This document shows positions 1 through 7,974 of a DNA stretch of 64,000 nt, piece after piece. The notes beneath the pieces are model-generated. The model was not told where the DNA came from, did no database searches, and saw only the letters and a program-made list of their open reading frames with translations. Origin of the DNA: Geoanaerobacter sp964528055 (GTDB lineage: Bacteria; Desulfobacterota; Desulfuromonadia; Geobacterales; DSM-12255); NCBI GenBank assembly GCA_964528055.1, contig CAZGQM010000002.1:315795-379794 (forward strand), written 5' to 3'. Numbering within the stretch: the stretch's first letter is position 1; each line of letters begins with the position of its first letter. Made by a program: the position numbers and the translations under genes.

Positions 1-148
1 TGGGATACCATGCCAGCCCGCATCGAAAGGCCATACGCCGCACCTTCCAGTCATTGAACTACTACTAGGAGAATAGGTATACTCTTCGGAGCAAAGTAAG
101 CCCGATTGATTCGTTGTTGGGGCCGTCAAACTGAATAACTGCCGTTGT
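1..148. other. Left edge, no supported gene
   Basis: I see no supportable gene in the first 148 bases. One plus-strand frame is open from base 1 to a TGA at 55-57, giving 18 residues. It could be the tail of a gene starting outside the window, but it matches nothing I recognise. Confidence 0.4.
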
Positions 149-553
149 TCAGTGGTTACGGTACCCCAGCACCACCAGCAGGCAACTCCCGTCGGCGATG
201 ACGTTTACTCCGGCATCACGACATAGCTGAACAGCCTTCGGGCTCTCGGCGCCAGGCTGCATCCAGACAGCCGTGATACCATGTTTGATCGCCTCTACAA
301 CCACCCTCTCGGTCACCTGCGGCGGGGTGATGATCGAGATGCTCTTCACCTCTTCAGGCAGATCGGAAACCCCTGACACACTGGCTACCGCCTCAACTTC
401 GCGCTCCTTCGGATTTACCGGGATTGCCCTGAGGCCGTTCTGAAGGTAGCAGCGGAGCACCTTGTTTCCGTACTTGCTTCTGTCAGTGGATGCTCCCACC
501 ACTCCGAAAACGGGGGAAGCAAGGAATGCATCTATCTGTTCCCTGATGGTCAT
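149..553 (-). CDS. CoA-binding (YccU-like) protein
   Basis: A 134-residue single-domain protein of the CoA-binding family, which has the Rossmann-like fold of the succinyl-CoA synthetase alpha N-terminus. The sequence shows the family features: an early FGVVGAS glycine turn followed by YGNKVLRCY, an IPVNPKE segment near residue 45, ITPP near residue 75 and a C-terminal AVWMQPGAE block. The ATG at 553 is chosen because AAGGAG lies 6 bases upstream. A longer frame to 583 has no such site. Homologues are small cytosolic proteins with no agreed reaction, so the family call is firm and the role unknown. The next gene upstream, at 591-1193, points the same way and may be co-transcribed. Confidence 0.85.
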   Translation of the reverse strand: MTIREQIDAFLASPVFGVVGASTDRSKYGNKVLRCYLQNGLRAIPVNPKEREVEAVASVSGVSDLPEEVKSISIITPPQVTERVVVEAIKHGITAVWMQPGAESPKAVQLCRDAGVNVIADGSCLLVVLGYRNH

Positions 554-590
554 GGAATGCTCCTTGGTTTGGGTTGAGTGCAACGTTGCT

Positions 591-1193
591 TCAGGCCTTC
601 GTATCTATGACCTGTCCGGGGCTTGCAGCCTGCAGAAAAATCGTTCCCAGCATGATGTCTGCTACTGCGCCTGAGAAAATCCCTACGGGAATCATGATAA
701 TGGTTGCCAGGCAGAAGCCTGTGACCAGATTAAGATAGCCGTAAGCCCGGAACAGGCTCTTTGGTTCATCCGAAAGACGGAGCAGGCGTAGTCCGAGCAT
801 GAGCTGGATCACCCCAAGAGGGACGATGAGTATCAGCGCCAGGGTTCCTGCCGAAGAGGCAACAGCCGGGCTGGCGATCCCTACGATCCCGACTGCAGCC
901 AGCACCACGTTGGCCTTTATCATCCAGCCTATGAAACGGTCTATGTCATGGAAGGCATAACGCTGGTTCAGCATGCGCAGAAGGGTAAGTGACGTATAGA
1001 TGAAGATGAGTGTACTTGCGGTCTGCATGAAAAGTTCAGCAATCTTGAAGAATAACCCCTCTCTTGCGGAGAGGAGATAGGTCAGTATGACCCAGGGGAT
1101 CGTTAGAAAGGCGTTAAGCATGGCCAGACAGCCGGCAATTCGGAAACGGGCATTAGTAGGTACCTGCGATGGTTTGTTGTCAATGTTTTGCAT
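591..1193 (-). CDS. Multi-pass membrane protein, unknown function
   Basis: An integral membrane protein of about 200 residues that I do not recognise. It has about five hydrophobic segments: near residues 19-40 (CLAMLNAFLTIPWVILTYLL), 50-70, 90-113, 115-135 and 155-180. There are no obvious catalytic or metal-binding motifs. The start is uncertain. The ATG at 1193 has AGGA about 10 bases upstream, while the first ATG at 1253 has no ribosome-binding site and lies just downstream of the preceding gene's stop. It follows two cyclic-nucleotide-binding proteins on the same strand, so a link to their signal is possible but only inferred. Confidence 0.65.
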   Translation of the reverse strand: MQNIDNKPSQVPTNARFRIAGCLAMLNAFLTIPWVILTYLLSAREGLFFKIAELFMQTASTLIFIYTSLTLLRMLNQRYAFHDIDRFIGWMIKANVVLAAVGIVGIASPAVASSAGTLALILIVPLGVIQLMLGLRLLRLSDEPKSLFRAYGYLNLVTGFCLATIIMIPVGIFSGAVADIMLGTIFLQAASPGQVIDTKA

Positions 1194-1268
1194 GAAAGCG
1201 ATATCCTGCCGTAGAGTCTGTTTTGATCTGTAGCAATGGGAGAGTTCCTCCATCCGGGGTTTACAGGG

Positions 1269-1763
1269 TTAAGGGTTTGGGGTGAATTCGGAGAGCAGGT
1301 TGTTGGTTGCCCTGAGCCGCTGACTCAGCTGCGCAGCTATGCCAAGTAGAAGTTTGCTCCAGATCTGCGGGGTTTCGTGAACAAGTTCGGTCAGATTGAG
1401 TCGGCTCAGAACGAACAGGGTGCTGTCGGTGATTGACATTGCCGAAGCTGAACGCGGTTCTCCGTCGATAATCGCCATCTCCCCGACCGTCTGTCCGGAA
1501 GCGAGGGTGGCGAGGATCTTCGGGTGCAGGGTGCCGTCACTCTTGCTGATCCGAACATCCCCTTCGGCAATCAGGCACATAAAGGCCTCGCTGTCTCCTT
1601 CCTTGTAGATTGCCTCGCCTGCCTGTACGCGGCAGATGAATACCTTGTCGCTGAGGATTGAGAGTTCGGTCTCCGTCAGCTCTTGCGCCCATGGGGCAGC
1701 CCCGAGACGGGCGAGTTTTTCGCTTTTTGGGAGGCTGATTTCATGCCAGTTGCGTCGTTCCAT
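1269..1763 (-). CDS. Stand-alone cyclic-nucleotide-binding domain protein
   Basis: A 164-residue protein made almost entirely of one CRP/FNR-type cyclic-nucleotide-binding beta-barrel. The phosphate-binding cassette reads GEMAIIDGEPRSASA, with the conserved Gly-Glu and Arg-Ser, and is preceded by GEAIYKEGD. No helix-turn-helix follows, so it is not a DNA-binding regulator by itself. The ATG at 1763 lies 20 bases after the upstream stop and has a weak GAGAG site. An in-frame ATG at 1805 would overlap that gene. The neighbour at 1783-2283 is a clear paralogue, so this is a tandem duplication. Ligand (cAMP, cGMP or other) and partner are not visible. Confidence 0.82.
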   Translation of the reverse strand: MERRNWHEISLPKSEKLARLGAAPWAQELTETELSILSDKVFICRVQAGEAIYKEGDSEAFMCLIAEGDVRISKSDGTLHPKILATLASGQTVGEMAIIDGEPRSASAMSITDSTLFVLSRLNLTELVHETPQIWSKLLLGIAAQLSQRLRATNNLLSEFTPNP

Positions 1764-1782
1764 TAGTAGCTCTCGATTGCTG

Positions 1783-2283
1783 TCAGCTGTGGGCCAGAAT
1801 CTCATTGACCTGGCGCAGCCGATGAGATATGCGGCGGGCGATCTTGGTCACCAGCCACTGGAACAGAAGCGGGTTGTCGTCAGCCATTCTGAAGAAGTTG
1901 ACCCTTGTGATGACAAACAGGGTGGTATCAGTCAGTGCCAAGGCAGTAGCCGAACGTGGCAGTCCGTCAATAAGCGCCATCTCGCCGACTGTCTCGCCAG
2001 GGTTGAGTACGCTGATGGCAGTCTGCCAATCCGTCCCTGTCCCCTTGGCAATGGAAAGTTGCCCGTCGATGATCAGGCACATGAATGAATTGGTATCCCC
2101 TTCGCGGAAAACCGTCGTGCCGGGGCTTGCCGTATACACCGAGACGTACTCGGAAAGGGCGGAAAGATCCTTTTCCGCCTCCCGCGTGAATGGGAATGAT
2201 GCCAGCTTTTCTCTGCGCTGTTGCAGGGTCAGCGGGAGCCGGGCAAACCCCTGCTGCAGGAACGGGTCAGTTGCGGCACTCAT
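1783..2283 (-). CDS. Stand-alone cyclic-nucleotide-binding domain protein (paralogue)
   Basis: A 166-residue protein with one cyclic-nucleotide-binding domain and no DNA-binding or enzymatic domain. The cassette reads GEMALIDGLPRSATA, almost the same as in the next gene, and the C-terminal helices (ISHRLRQVNEIL) also align with it. The start at 2283 is supported by GGAGAG about 6 bases upstream. It is the first of a two-gene tandem array. Single-domain proteins of this type usually act through a protein partner or as part of a dissected regulator; which applies here is not shown by the sequence. Confidence 0.84.
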   Translation of the reverse strand: MSAATDPFLQQGFARLPLTLQQRREKLASFPFTREAEKDLSALSEYVSVYTASPGTTVFREGDTNSFMCLIIDGQLSIAKGTGTDWQTAISVLNPGETVGEMALIDGLPRSATALALTDTTLFVITRVNFFRMADDNPLLFQWLVTKIARRISHRLRQVNEILAHS

Positions 2284-2313
2284 GCATGCTCTCCAGATTC
2301 GGGCCTGGATCGG

Positions 2314-2688
2314 TCACTCCAGGATCTTGACGGCTGTGACGAAATATTCCGATTCGCCGAAGCAGCGGGTTGGGACCCCTTTGTGCTGCTCATAGGTCAG
2401 TGAAAGTTTTTTTGCCATTGAACGATTGATGCTGTCGGCAATTGCATTGTCTCTGACCGTGAAGGCAAACTTCTCAGGGACCATCCCCTGTACCGGCAGC
2501 ATGGTCAGCTCGCCTTCCCATGTTTTGCATATCCATCCCTTGTGTGAAAACTTCTGTACGTATCCGGTACGCTCACCTTTGGAGTAGCTCCAGGTGAGAG
2601 TGCCCCAGGTATAGAGGGCGCATAATCCGATAACAAGGATGATGCCTCCGGCAAGCCAGGAAACGATGCTGGTTTTGGTGACAGGCAT
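2314..2688 (-). CDS. Small single-pass membrane protein, unknown
   Basis: A 124-residue protein with one N-terminal membrane span (about residues 11-30, WLAGGIILVIGLCALYTW) and a soluble remainder presumably outside the membrane. The soluble part carries two cysteines (GWICKTWEG and PTRCFGES) that could form a disulfide. KTWEGEL and SVRDN-like blocks recall conserved hypothetical proteins of Bacteroidetes and Geobacter that are sometimes mislabelled as enzymes; I see no catalytic motif. It lies between the cyclic-nucleotide-binding pair and uvrC, on the same strand but 87 bases from uvrC. Confidence 0.7.
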   Translation of the reverse strand: MPVTKTSIVSWLAGGIILVIGLCALYTWGTLTWSYSKGERTGYVQKFSHKGWICKTWEGELTMLPVQGMVPEKFAFTVRDNAIADSINRSMAKKLSLTYEQHKGVPTRCFGESEYFVTAVKILE

Positions 2689-2775
2689 ACGAGAAACTCC
2701 TTATGTAGGGTGGTGGTGAGTCAGTATATCAGAAAAAACCCAAACCTGAGAGTATTGGATGCTATTGGCCAATGG

Positions 2776-4611
2776 TCATTCCGAAAGAGGCTGTTTTTTC
2801 AGCTGTTTGACGATGGCTTCTGCAATACGTTGCGACACTCCCGGCAGGGTGACAAGTTCCTCGGGCGTGGCTGCACGGATGCCGGAAAGGCTGCCGAAGC
2901 CTCGCAGCAGAACTCTGCTGAGCTCTCTGCCGACACCCGGGACCTCCTCCAGGCGGGATCGGAGGGTCGACCGGTCCCGGAGTTGTTGATGGTAGGTAAT
3001 GGCAAAGCGGTGCGCCTCATCGCGTATCTGTGCCAATAGCAGAAGCTGGGGAGAATTCTGCCGGAGCACGACAGGGTTCTTCCTCCCCGGCCTGAAGATT
3101 CGCTCCGCACTTCGCGTCACCTGGCTGTCACCAGGTGCTGAGCGGACTCGGCTCTTGGCCAGGGCAGCAACCTCAATGCCCGAAATGCCGAGATCCTCCA
3201 TAACCTTGATAAGTATCCCCAGCTGCCCGAGCCCTCCGTCTACGATTATCAGGTCAGGCAGGGGTTCCAGAGCGGCCCGTCTGACCCGTCGTGTCAGTAC
3301 CTCAGCCATCATGGCAAAGTCGTCGGCCTGTTGCACTCCCTTTATCCGATAGCGGCGGTACCCCTCCTTAAAAGGGATGGCGTCGACAAACGTCACCTGA
3401 CTCCCGACCGCATGGGCCCCCTGAAAGTTTGAGATGTCGAAGCATTCGATCCGCACTGGGGTCTTTTTCAGGTGGAGGCGATCCTGGAGTCCCTTCAGAA
3501 TCAGGGAGCTGTCTATCTCCTTCCTGTTATGCTCGACAGCGGCGTTAGCTGCGTTTTTCGATGCAAGTTCAACCAGTTCCGACTTGATCCCGCGCTTTGG
3601 TACGGATATGGCGACCTTTTTCCCTCTTCGCTCCGTGAGAAAATCGGCAAGCCCGCCCCCTTCGGGGAGCGGCATCGGGAGCAGGAGCTCGGCAGGTACA
3701 AAGACGTCCTGACCGTAGTACTCGCCGAGGAACGAGGCCAATCCCTCCGAGAGCTCCAGTTCCCACCTGAAAGGGTAACAGCGGCTGCCGATGAGTGTCC
3801 CTCCCCTGATAAAGAGAAGAGCGACAACCAGCAGGTTCCCCTCGTTATAAATGCCGACCACATCGAGATCTCCCTCGCCGGTAACCATCTTCTGCCGCTC
3901 CAGGGTCACCTCTATGTCTCTAAGCAGGTCGCGGTAGCGGGCAGCTTCTTCGTATCGTTCCGATGATGCGGCCTCAGCCATCCTTTGCCGGTATATTTTC
4001 ACAAGCTCTTTGTCGCGACCGGAGAGAAAGAGTGAGGCCCCTTCAGCGAGTGAGCGGTACTCAGCAGGCGTAACGAGTCCGTGGCAAGGTGCTGAACACT
4101 GCCTGATCTGGTAGAAGAGGCAGGGGCGGTTTCTGCGGCGGCAGGTTTCAAGCGGGTAACGTCGAAGAGGGAATATCCGCTGAAGCTGTTTAAGCACAGC
4201 CCGTGCTGCAGTTGCCGAGGCATAGGGGCCGAAATAGGTTGCGCCGTCCCTTGTAACTTTGCGGGCGATTGTCAGGCGCGGGAACTCTTCATTCAGGTCG
4301 AGCCTGAGAGAGAAGTAGGTCTTGTCGTCACGAAGGTTGATGTTGTATCTGGGGCGGTGCTGCTTGATAAGGGTGTTTTCGAGGATCAGCGCCTCTTTCT
4401 CTGTGTCGGTGACTATGCAGTCGAGCTCTCTCACCCGTTCGACCAGAAAGCGGATCTGGTAGCGTGAGTCCAGGGAGTTGCCAAAGTACGTCCGTACGCG
4501 CTGACGGAGGTTTCTGGCCTTTCCCACGTAGAGAATCTCCCCGGTCTCTCCCTTCATGAGATAGACCCCGGGAGAAGTCGGAAGGGATCTGATTGTATCC
4601 GCCGTTATCAT
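2776..4611 (-). CDS. uvrC: UvrABC system protein C
   Basis: Excinuclease subunit C, which makes both incisions around DNA lesions in nucleotide excision repair together with UvrA and UvrB. The 611-residue protein has the full order: an N-terminal GIY-YIG nuclease (PGVYLMKGETGEILYVGKA at about 15-33), a cysteine-rich block (CRRRNRPCLFYQIRQCSAPC), the UvrB-binding helices near residue 210, the RNase H-like C-terminal nuclease (ECFDISNFQG and DLIIVDGGLGQL) and a terminal helix-hairpin-helix pair (VPGVGRELSRVLL). The start is taken at 4611, where the family begins. A longer frame to 4743 is unlike the family and would run through the promoter. There is no Shine-Dalgarno site at 4611, consistent with a leaderless mRNA. 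Confidence 0.95.
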   Translation of the reverse strand: MITADTIRSLPTSPGVYLMKGETGEILYVGKARNLRQRVRTYFGNSLDSRYQIRFLVERVRELDCIVTDTEKEALILENTLIKQHRPRYNINLRDDKTYFSLRLDLNEEFPRLTIARKVTRDGATYFGPYASATAARAVLKQLQRIFPLRRYPLETCRRRNRPCLFYQIRQCSAPCHGLVTPAEYRSLAEGASLFLSGRDKELVKIYRQRMAEAASSERYEEAARYRDLLRDIEVTLERQKMVTGEGDLDVVGIYNEGNLLVVALLFIRGGTLIGSRCYPFRWELELSEGLASFLGEYYGQDVFVPAELLLPMPLPEGGGLADFLTERRGKKVAISVPKRGIKSELVELASKNAANAAVEHNRKEIDSSLILKGLQDRLHLKKTPVRIECFDISNFQGAHAVGSQVTFVDAIPFKEGYRRYRIKGVQQADDFAMMAEVLTRRVRRAALEPLPDLIIVDGGLGQLGILIKVMEDLGISGIEVAALAKSRVRSAPGDSQVTRSAERIFRPGRKNPVVLRQNSPQLLLLAQIRDEAHRFAITYHQQLRDRSTLRSRLEEVPGVGRELSRVLLRGFGSLSGIRAATPEELVTLPGVSQRIAEAIVKQLKKQPLSE

Positions 4612-4617
4612 GGGCAG

Positions 4618-4646
4618 AGTATACTGTTTTTGGTGAAGCGATGCAA
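4618..4646 (-). promoter_or_regulatory. Sigma-70 promoter of uvrC, leaderless arrangement
   Basis: On the minus strand there is TTGCAT (4641-4646), a 17-base spacer and TATACT (4618-4623). Only 6 bases separate the -10 from the uvrC ATG, so the expected start of transcription is the A of the start codon. No ribosome-binding site precedes the ATG, which agrees with a leaderless transcript. Confidence 0.65.
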
Positions 4647-4704
4647 ACAGCCTGCAATGCTGTGTAAGCCGCGACTTTGTAGGGAGAGAGGATGCCATTC
4701 TTCG

Positions 4705-4733
4705 TTGACAACCCTTGCCGTTGATGCTATTTT
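4705..4733 (+). promoter_or_regulatory. Sigma-70 promoter for the coiled-coil protein gene
   Basis: TTGACA (4705-4710), a 17-base spacer and TATTTT (4728-4733) are placed so that transcription would begin near 4740, about 36 bases before the GTG start of the next gene. It is divergent from the uvrC promoter, about 60 bases away. Confidence 0.6.
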
Positions 4734-4775
4734 TCGTCAGCATTTCAGACCAGTAGCCACGGAAAGGGCGCGCCA

Positions 4776-7664
4776 GTGCCAGTCAGAGCATTCATTCGCC
4801 CCATTGTGAAAAGATACCTGTTCGGGCTCTTAATCGCTATTATCCTCGTTGCGGCTCCCTCGTTCGCTCTTGATTCGCAGGACTCCCAGATATTTATCAC
4901 CGGTTTCAACGCCTATCAGAAGAAAGAGTACCAGACCGCAGTCGACAAGATGACGCAGGTCCTGAAGAATTATCCGGAGAGCCAGCTTCGCGACATGGCG
5001 CTCTTCTGGCTGGCCCGCGCCAATTTCAAGGCCGGTAACCAGAAGGACGCTGCACGGTACATGGCCCAGTTCTTCCGCGAGTATCCCGACAACCCGTTAA
5101 AGGGGACGGTCGAGGACGAGCTTGTGTCGCTGGCCACTGCCTATGCCAAGGATGACAAGGCACGGGTCGCTGCTGAAAAGGCCGATGCCGAGCGGGTTGC
5201 CAAAGAGAGTGCCGAAATTAAACGCCTTGCACAGGAAAAGGCCGAATCCGAGCGGCTCGCGTCCGAGGACGCTGCACGGGAAAAGGCAGAAGCAGAGCAG
5301 AAACGGCTTGCGATGGAGCGGTCAGCTGCCGAAAAGGCTTCCGAGGAAAAGGCAGCACGCATAAAAGTGGCAGCGGAAGAAGCAGCCAGGGAAAAGGCCG
5401 TGGCCGACAGGCTGATCCGGGAAAAAGCCGATTCAGAGCGAGCCGCACAGGAACGGGCTATTGCCGAAGAGCGCCGCGTTGCAGCAAAAAAGGCCGCTGT
5501 TGAGCTGAGTGCCCGCGCCAAGGCAGATGCCGACCGTGCAGCAGCCGAGAAATCTCTGCTTGAAAAGGCCGAAGCAGAGCGGATTGCAACGGAAAAGGCC
5601 GAGGCAGACCGGATTGCCAAATTGAAGATCGAGGATGAGCGCAAGCGGCTGTTGGCTGATAAAGCTGCTGCGGATAAGGCTGCCATGGAGAGGACCGCTC
5701 AGGAGCGGTCTGCACGTGAGAAGGCGGTTCAGGATAAGGCCGCAGCTGAACGCTTGGCAAAGGCAAAGGCTGAGTCGGAACGGGCGGCGAGATTGAATGC
5801 CGAGGCCGAGCAGTCCCGTCTCGAATCAGAGAAGGCCGCTGCAGCGAAGCTTGCTGAAGCAAAGGCCGGTGAGGCCCGGACAGCCCTTAGGAAGGTCGAA
5901 GCCGAACGCCAGGAGAGGGAAAAGGCTGAAAACGAGCAGAAACGCATTGCAGCCGAGAAGGCTGCGGGAGACCAGAAGCGTCTTGCAGCCGAGAAGAGGC
6001 TTGCAGCCAGGTCGGGTGCCAAGCGAAAGACAGCTAAACCGGTAGAGAGTGCACGAGACAGGTCCATTGCAGAATACAGGGCAATTATTGATCGTGCCCC
6101 GGGCAGCAGTTCAGCCGAGGCCTCCTCGGCCAAGCTGAAGGCCATGGGGGTCGATTATCCTGCCACCGGTTCGCTGAAGCCCGCGTCCGTGCATCAGCCT
6201 CCTGCCACTGCACAGGTTCTTAACCTCGAAGTGGGGCAGTTTGCCGATGTGGAGTTCAACGTGGGAACTGCCGGCCAGGCCTTTCCGGTTGGACGCCGAA
6301 TCGTACTACCATTTGAGGTGCAAAACCGGGGTAACGGCAACGACAGCTTCTATCTCGAATCCGGGTTCCCTGCCGAGTACGGGGTGCAGTTCGTTGCTGA
6401 GGATAAGCCTGAGGTTCCAGTCAACCTGACGCCGCAACTCTCTCCTGGGCAGCGATTCAAAGGTGCATTGGCTCTTACCATTCCTCGCGGAACCATCGAC
6501 GGCCAGAAGATCAGCTATCCGGTAAAGCTTGCTTCGCAGTATGCAAAAGACATATCCCAGTCACGCCAGGTTACATTCATTGCGTCTGCACCTCTGTTGC
6601 GGGCGGTCATCAATACCGACAGAAAAGAGGTTGCTCCGGGCGAGAAGGTCACCTACCGGGTCGCACTTCTCAACATAGGTTCCGCAGCTGCCGGCGGGGT
6701 GATGCTCCGTTTGAACTATCCTCCTCTCTATGAGCCAGTGGATTTCATAAAGTCTGGATTCAAGCAGGAGATGAAGGCTGCGCTGGTTCTCGACGGTCTC
6801 AAGCTTGAGTCTGGCGAGAGCAAGGAGCTGACCGTCACATTCCAGTTGAAGGATGAGGCTTTGGCGCGCCAGGAGCTCTTCCTGCGCGGCGACCTGATTA
6901 ATCAGGAGATGGAGACGTCGGACTCGTTTGTATCGGCGTTGGCTCTTGTTCAGGGGATCAGCGGCGTAATCGCCCGAACCACGGCTGAGAAGCTGGTGGT
7001 GATACCCGGACAGACGGTCACCATCCCCCTTATAGTCAACAACACCGGAAACCAGCGCGAGGACTTTGGCATACAGCTCTCCTTGCCGGCTTCACTGACA
7101 TATACCCTCTATCAGGACTTGAACCGCGACGGCATACGTCAGCCCAATGAGCCTGCCATAAATCATGTCGGCCCACTGGCTGCCCGCGAAGAGGCCTATG
7201 TCGTCCTGGAGTTGAAGACCCCGGCCAGCGAGGGTGATGGCAGCAGCATGCCGCTGTCGGTCTCGTTCGAACCGGAGTCAGACCGGAAGAAGGGGGCAAT
7301 AGTCAACTTGAAAATTGCATACTCAAGGCCTGTTGTCGAACTTACCATGACCGGACGTGGCGGCAGGCTCAGGCCTGGCGAGGTTGCCACCTTTGACCTG
7401 AACTGCATCAACCGGGGTTCCAGCATAGCAAAGGTAGTGGACATGCAGACCGTACTCCCTGAGGCTCTGGAACTGGTTGCTTCCGACCCTGCAGTGAGCC
7501 GTGGTCGGGGGGGCGAGTACATCTGGAAGTTCGAGGAACTGGGGGCGGGCGAAAAGAAGGGGGCCAGGGTCTCCTTCCGCGTAAAGTCAGGCGTGGCCGT
7601 AGGGACCAACCTCCAGGTGAAGAACCTGCTCCGTTACCAGGATCAGCTGGGGAATTCGTATTAG
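4776..7664 (+). CDS. Exported tetratricopeptide / long coiled-coil / beta-sandwich repeat protein
   Basis: A 962-residue secreted protein I cannot name. In order: a signal peptide (hydrophobic LFGLLIAIILVAAPSFALD, residues about 15-33); a tetratricopeptide/YbgF-like region (about 35-115, with FNAYQKKEYQTAVDKMTQVLKNYPES and a second repeat ending in REYPDNP); about 300 residues of almost pure Ala/Glu/Lys/Arg heptads (about 125-425) that must form a long helix; then several CARDB/DUF11-like beta-sandwich modules to the end (KEVAPGEKVTYRVALLNIGSAA is typical). The start is a GTG with GGAAAGG 8 bases upstream. The protein has no clear anchor and probably spans or lines the periplasm. Its reverse strand is fully open in places because of the biased codons. 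Confidence 0.8.
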   Translation: MPVRAFIRPIVKRYLFGLLIAIILVAAPSFALDSQDSQIFITGFNAYQKKEYQTAVDKMTQVLKNYPESQLRDMALFWLARANFKAGNQKDAARYMAQFFREYPDNPLKGTVEDELVSLATAYAKDDKARVAAEKADAERVAKESAEIKRLAQEKAESERLASEDAAREKAEAEQKRLAMERSAAEKASEEKAARIKVAAEEAAREKAVADRLIREKADSERAAQERAIAEERRVAAKKAAVELSARAKADADRAAAEKSLLEKAEAERIATEKAEADRIAKLKIEDERKRLLADKAAADKAAMERTAQERSAREKAVQDKAAAERLAKAKAESERAARLNAEAEQSRLESEKAAAAKLAEAKAGEARTALRKVEAERQEREKAENEQKRIAAEKAAGDQKRLAAEKRLAARSGAKRKTAKPVESARDRSIAEYRAIIDRAPGSSSAEASSAKLKAMGVDYPATGSLKPASVHQPPATAQVLNLEVGQFADVEFNVGTAGQAFPVGRRIVLPFEVQNRGNGNDSFYLESGFPAEYGVQFVAEDKPEVPVNLTPQLSPGQRFKGALALTIPRGTIDGQKISYPVKLASQYAKDISQSRQVTFIASAPLLRAVINTDRKEVAPGEKVTYRVALLNIGSAAAGGVMLRLNYPPLYEPVDFIKSGFKQEMKAALVLDGLKLESGESKELTVTFQLKDEALARQELFLRGDLINQEMETSDSFVSALALVQGISGVIARTTAEKLVVIPGQTVTIPLIVNNTGNQREDFGIQLSLPASLTYTLYQDLNRDGIRQPNEPAINHVGPLAAREEAYVVLELKTPASEGDGSSMPLSVSFEPESDRKKGAIVNLKIAYSRPVVELTMTGRGGRLRPGEVATFDLNCINRGSSIAKVVDMQTVLPEALELVASDPAVSRGRGGEYIWKFEELGAGEKKGARVSFRVKSGVAVGTNLQVKNLLRYQDQLGNSY

Positions 7665-7688
7665 CCGATTTAACTGAAAATGGTCACA

Positions 7689-7729
7689 GAAACAGAAAGG
7701 GCGCCCAGTCGAGGCGCCCTTTCTGTTTC
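7689..7729. terminator. Long perfect hairpin terminator
   Basis: A perfect 17-base-pair stem (7689-7705 with 7713-7729) and a 7-base loop. It lies 24 bases after the stop of the coiled-coil gene. Both arms end in A- or T-rich sequence, so it could stop transcription in both directions. Confidence 0.85.
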
Positions 7730-7974
7730 CAGCCTCTCTCTGTCTTCTTTGGATGAGGCAAGAAGCGAGGGGCGTAATCATGGGCAATAAATAGCATTGA
7801 AAATTCGGAATCGACACCCGAAATTGCAATGATTGAGAGATGCGACCTGGAGAACAGTTGAAATTCAAGCAACTGATTTACTCGTCCTACTGATGGCATA
7901 TCCAATGAAAAGCAGGGCTCAACCGCAAACGGAGGCAATCCATGGGAATGCTTGCGATATCAAGAAGATAAGGT
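7730..7974. other. Convergent intergenic spacer, nothing recognised
   Basis: Together with the terminator this makes a gap of about 310 bases between two convergent genes. I see no ribosome-binding site, RNA gene or repeat in it. The short open frames on both strands lack start signals. Confidence 0.5.

Noticed and set aside
5141..6145. Long open frames on the minus strand within the coiled-coil gene
   Set aside because: They are antisense to Ala/Glu/Lys-rich codons, which produce few stops on the opposite strand, and give low-complexity Ser/Ala-rich translations without ribosome sites.
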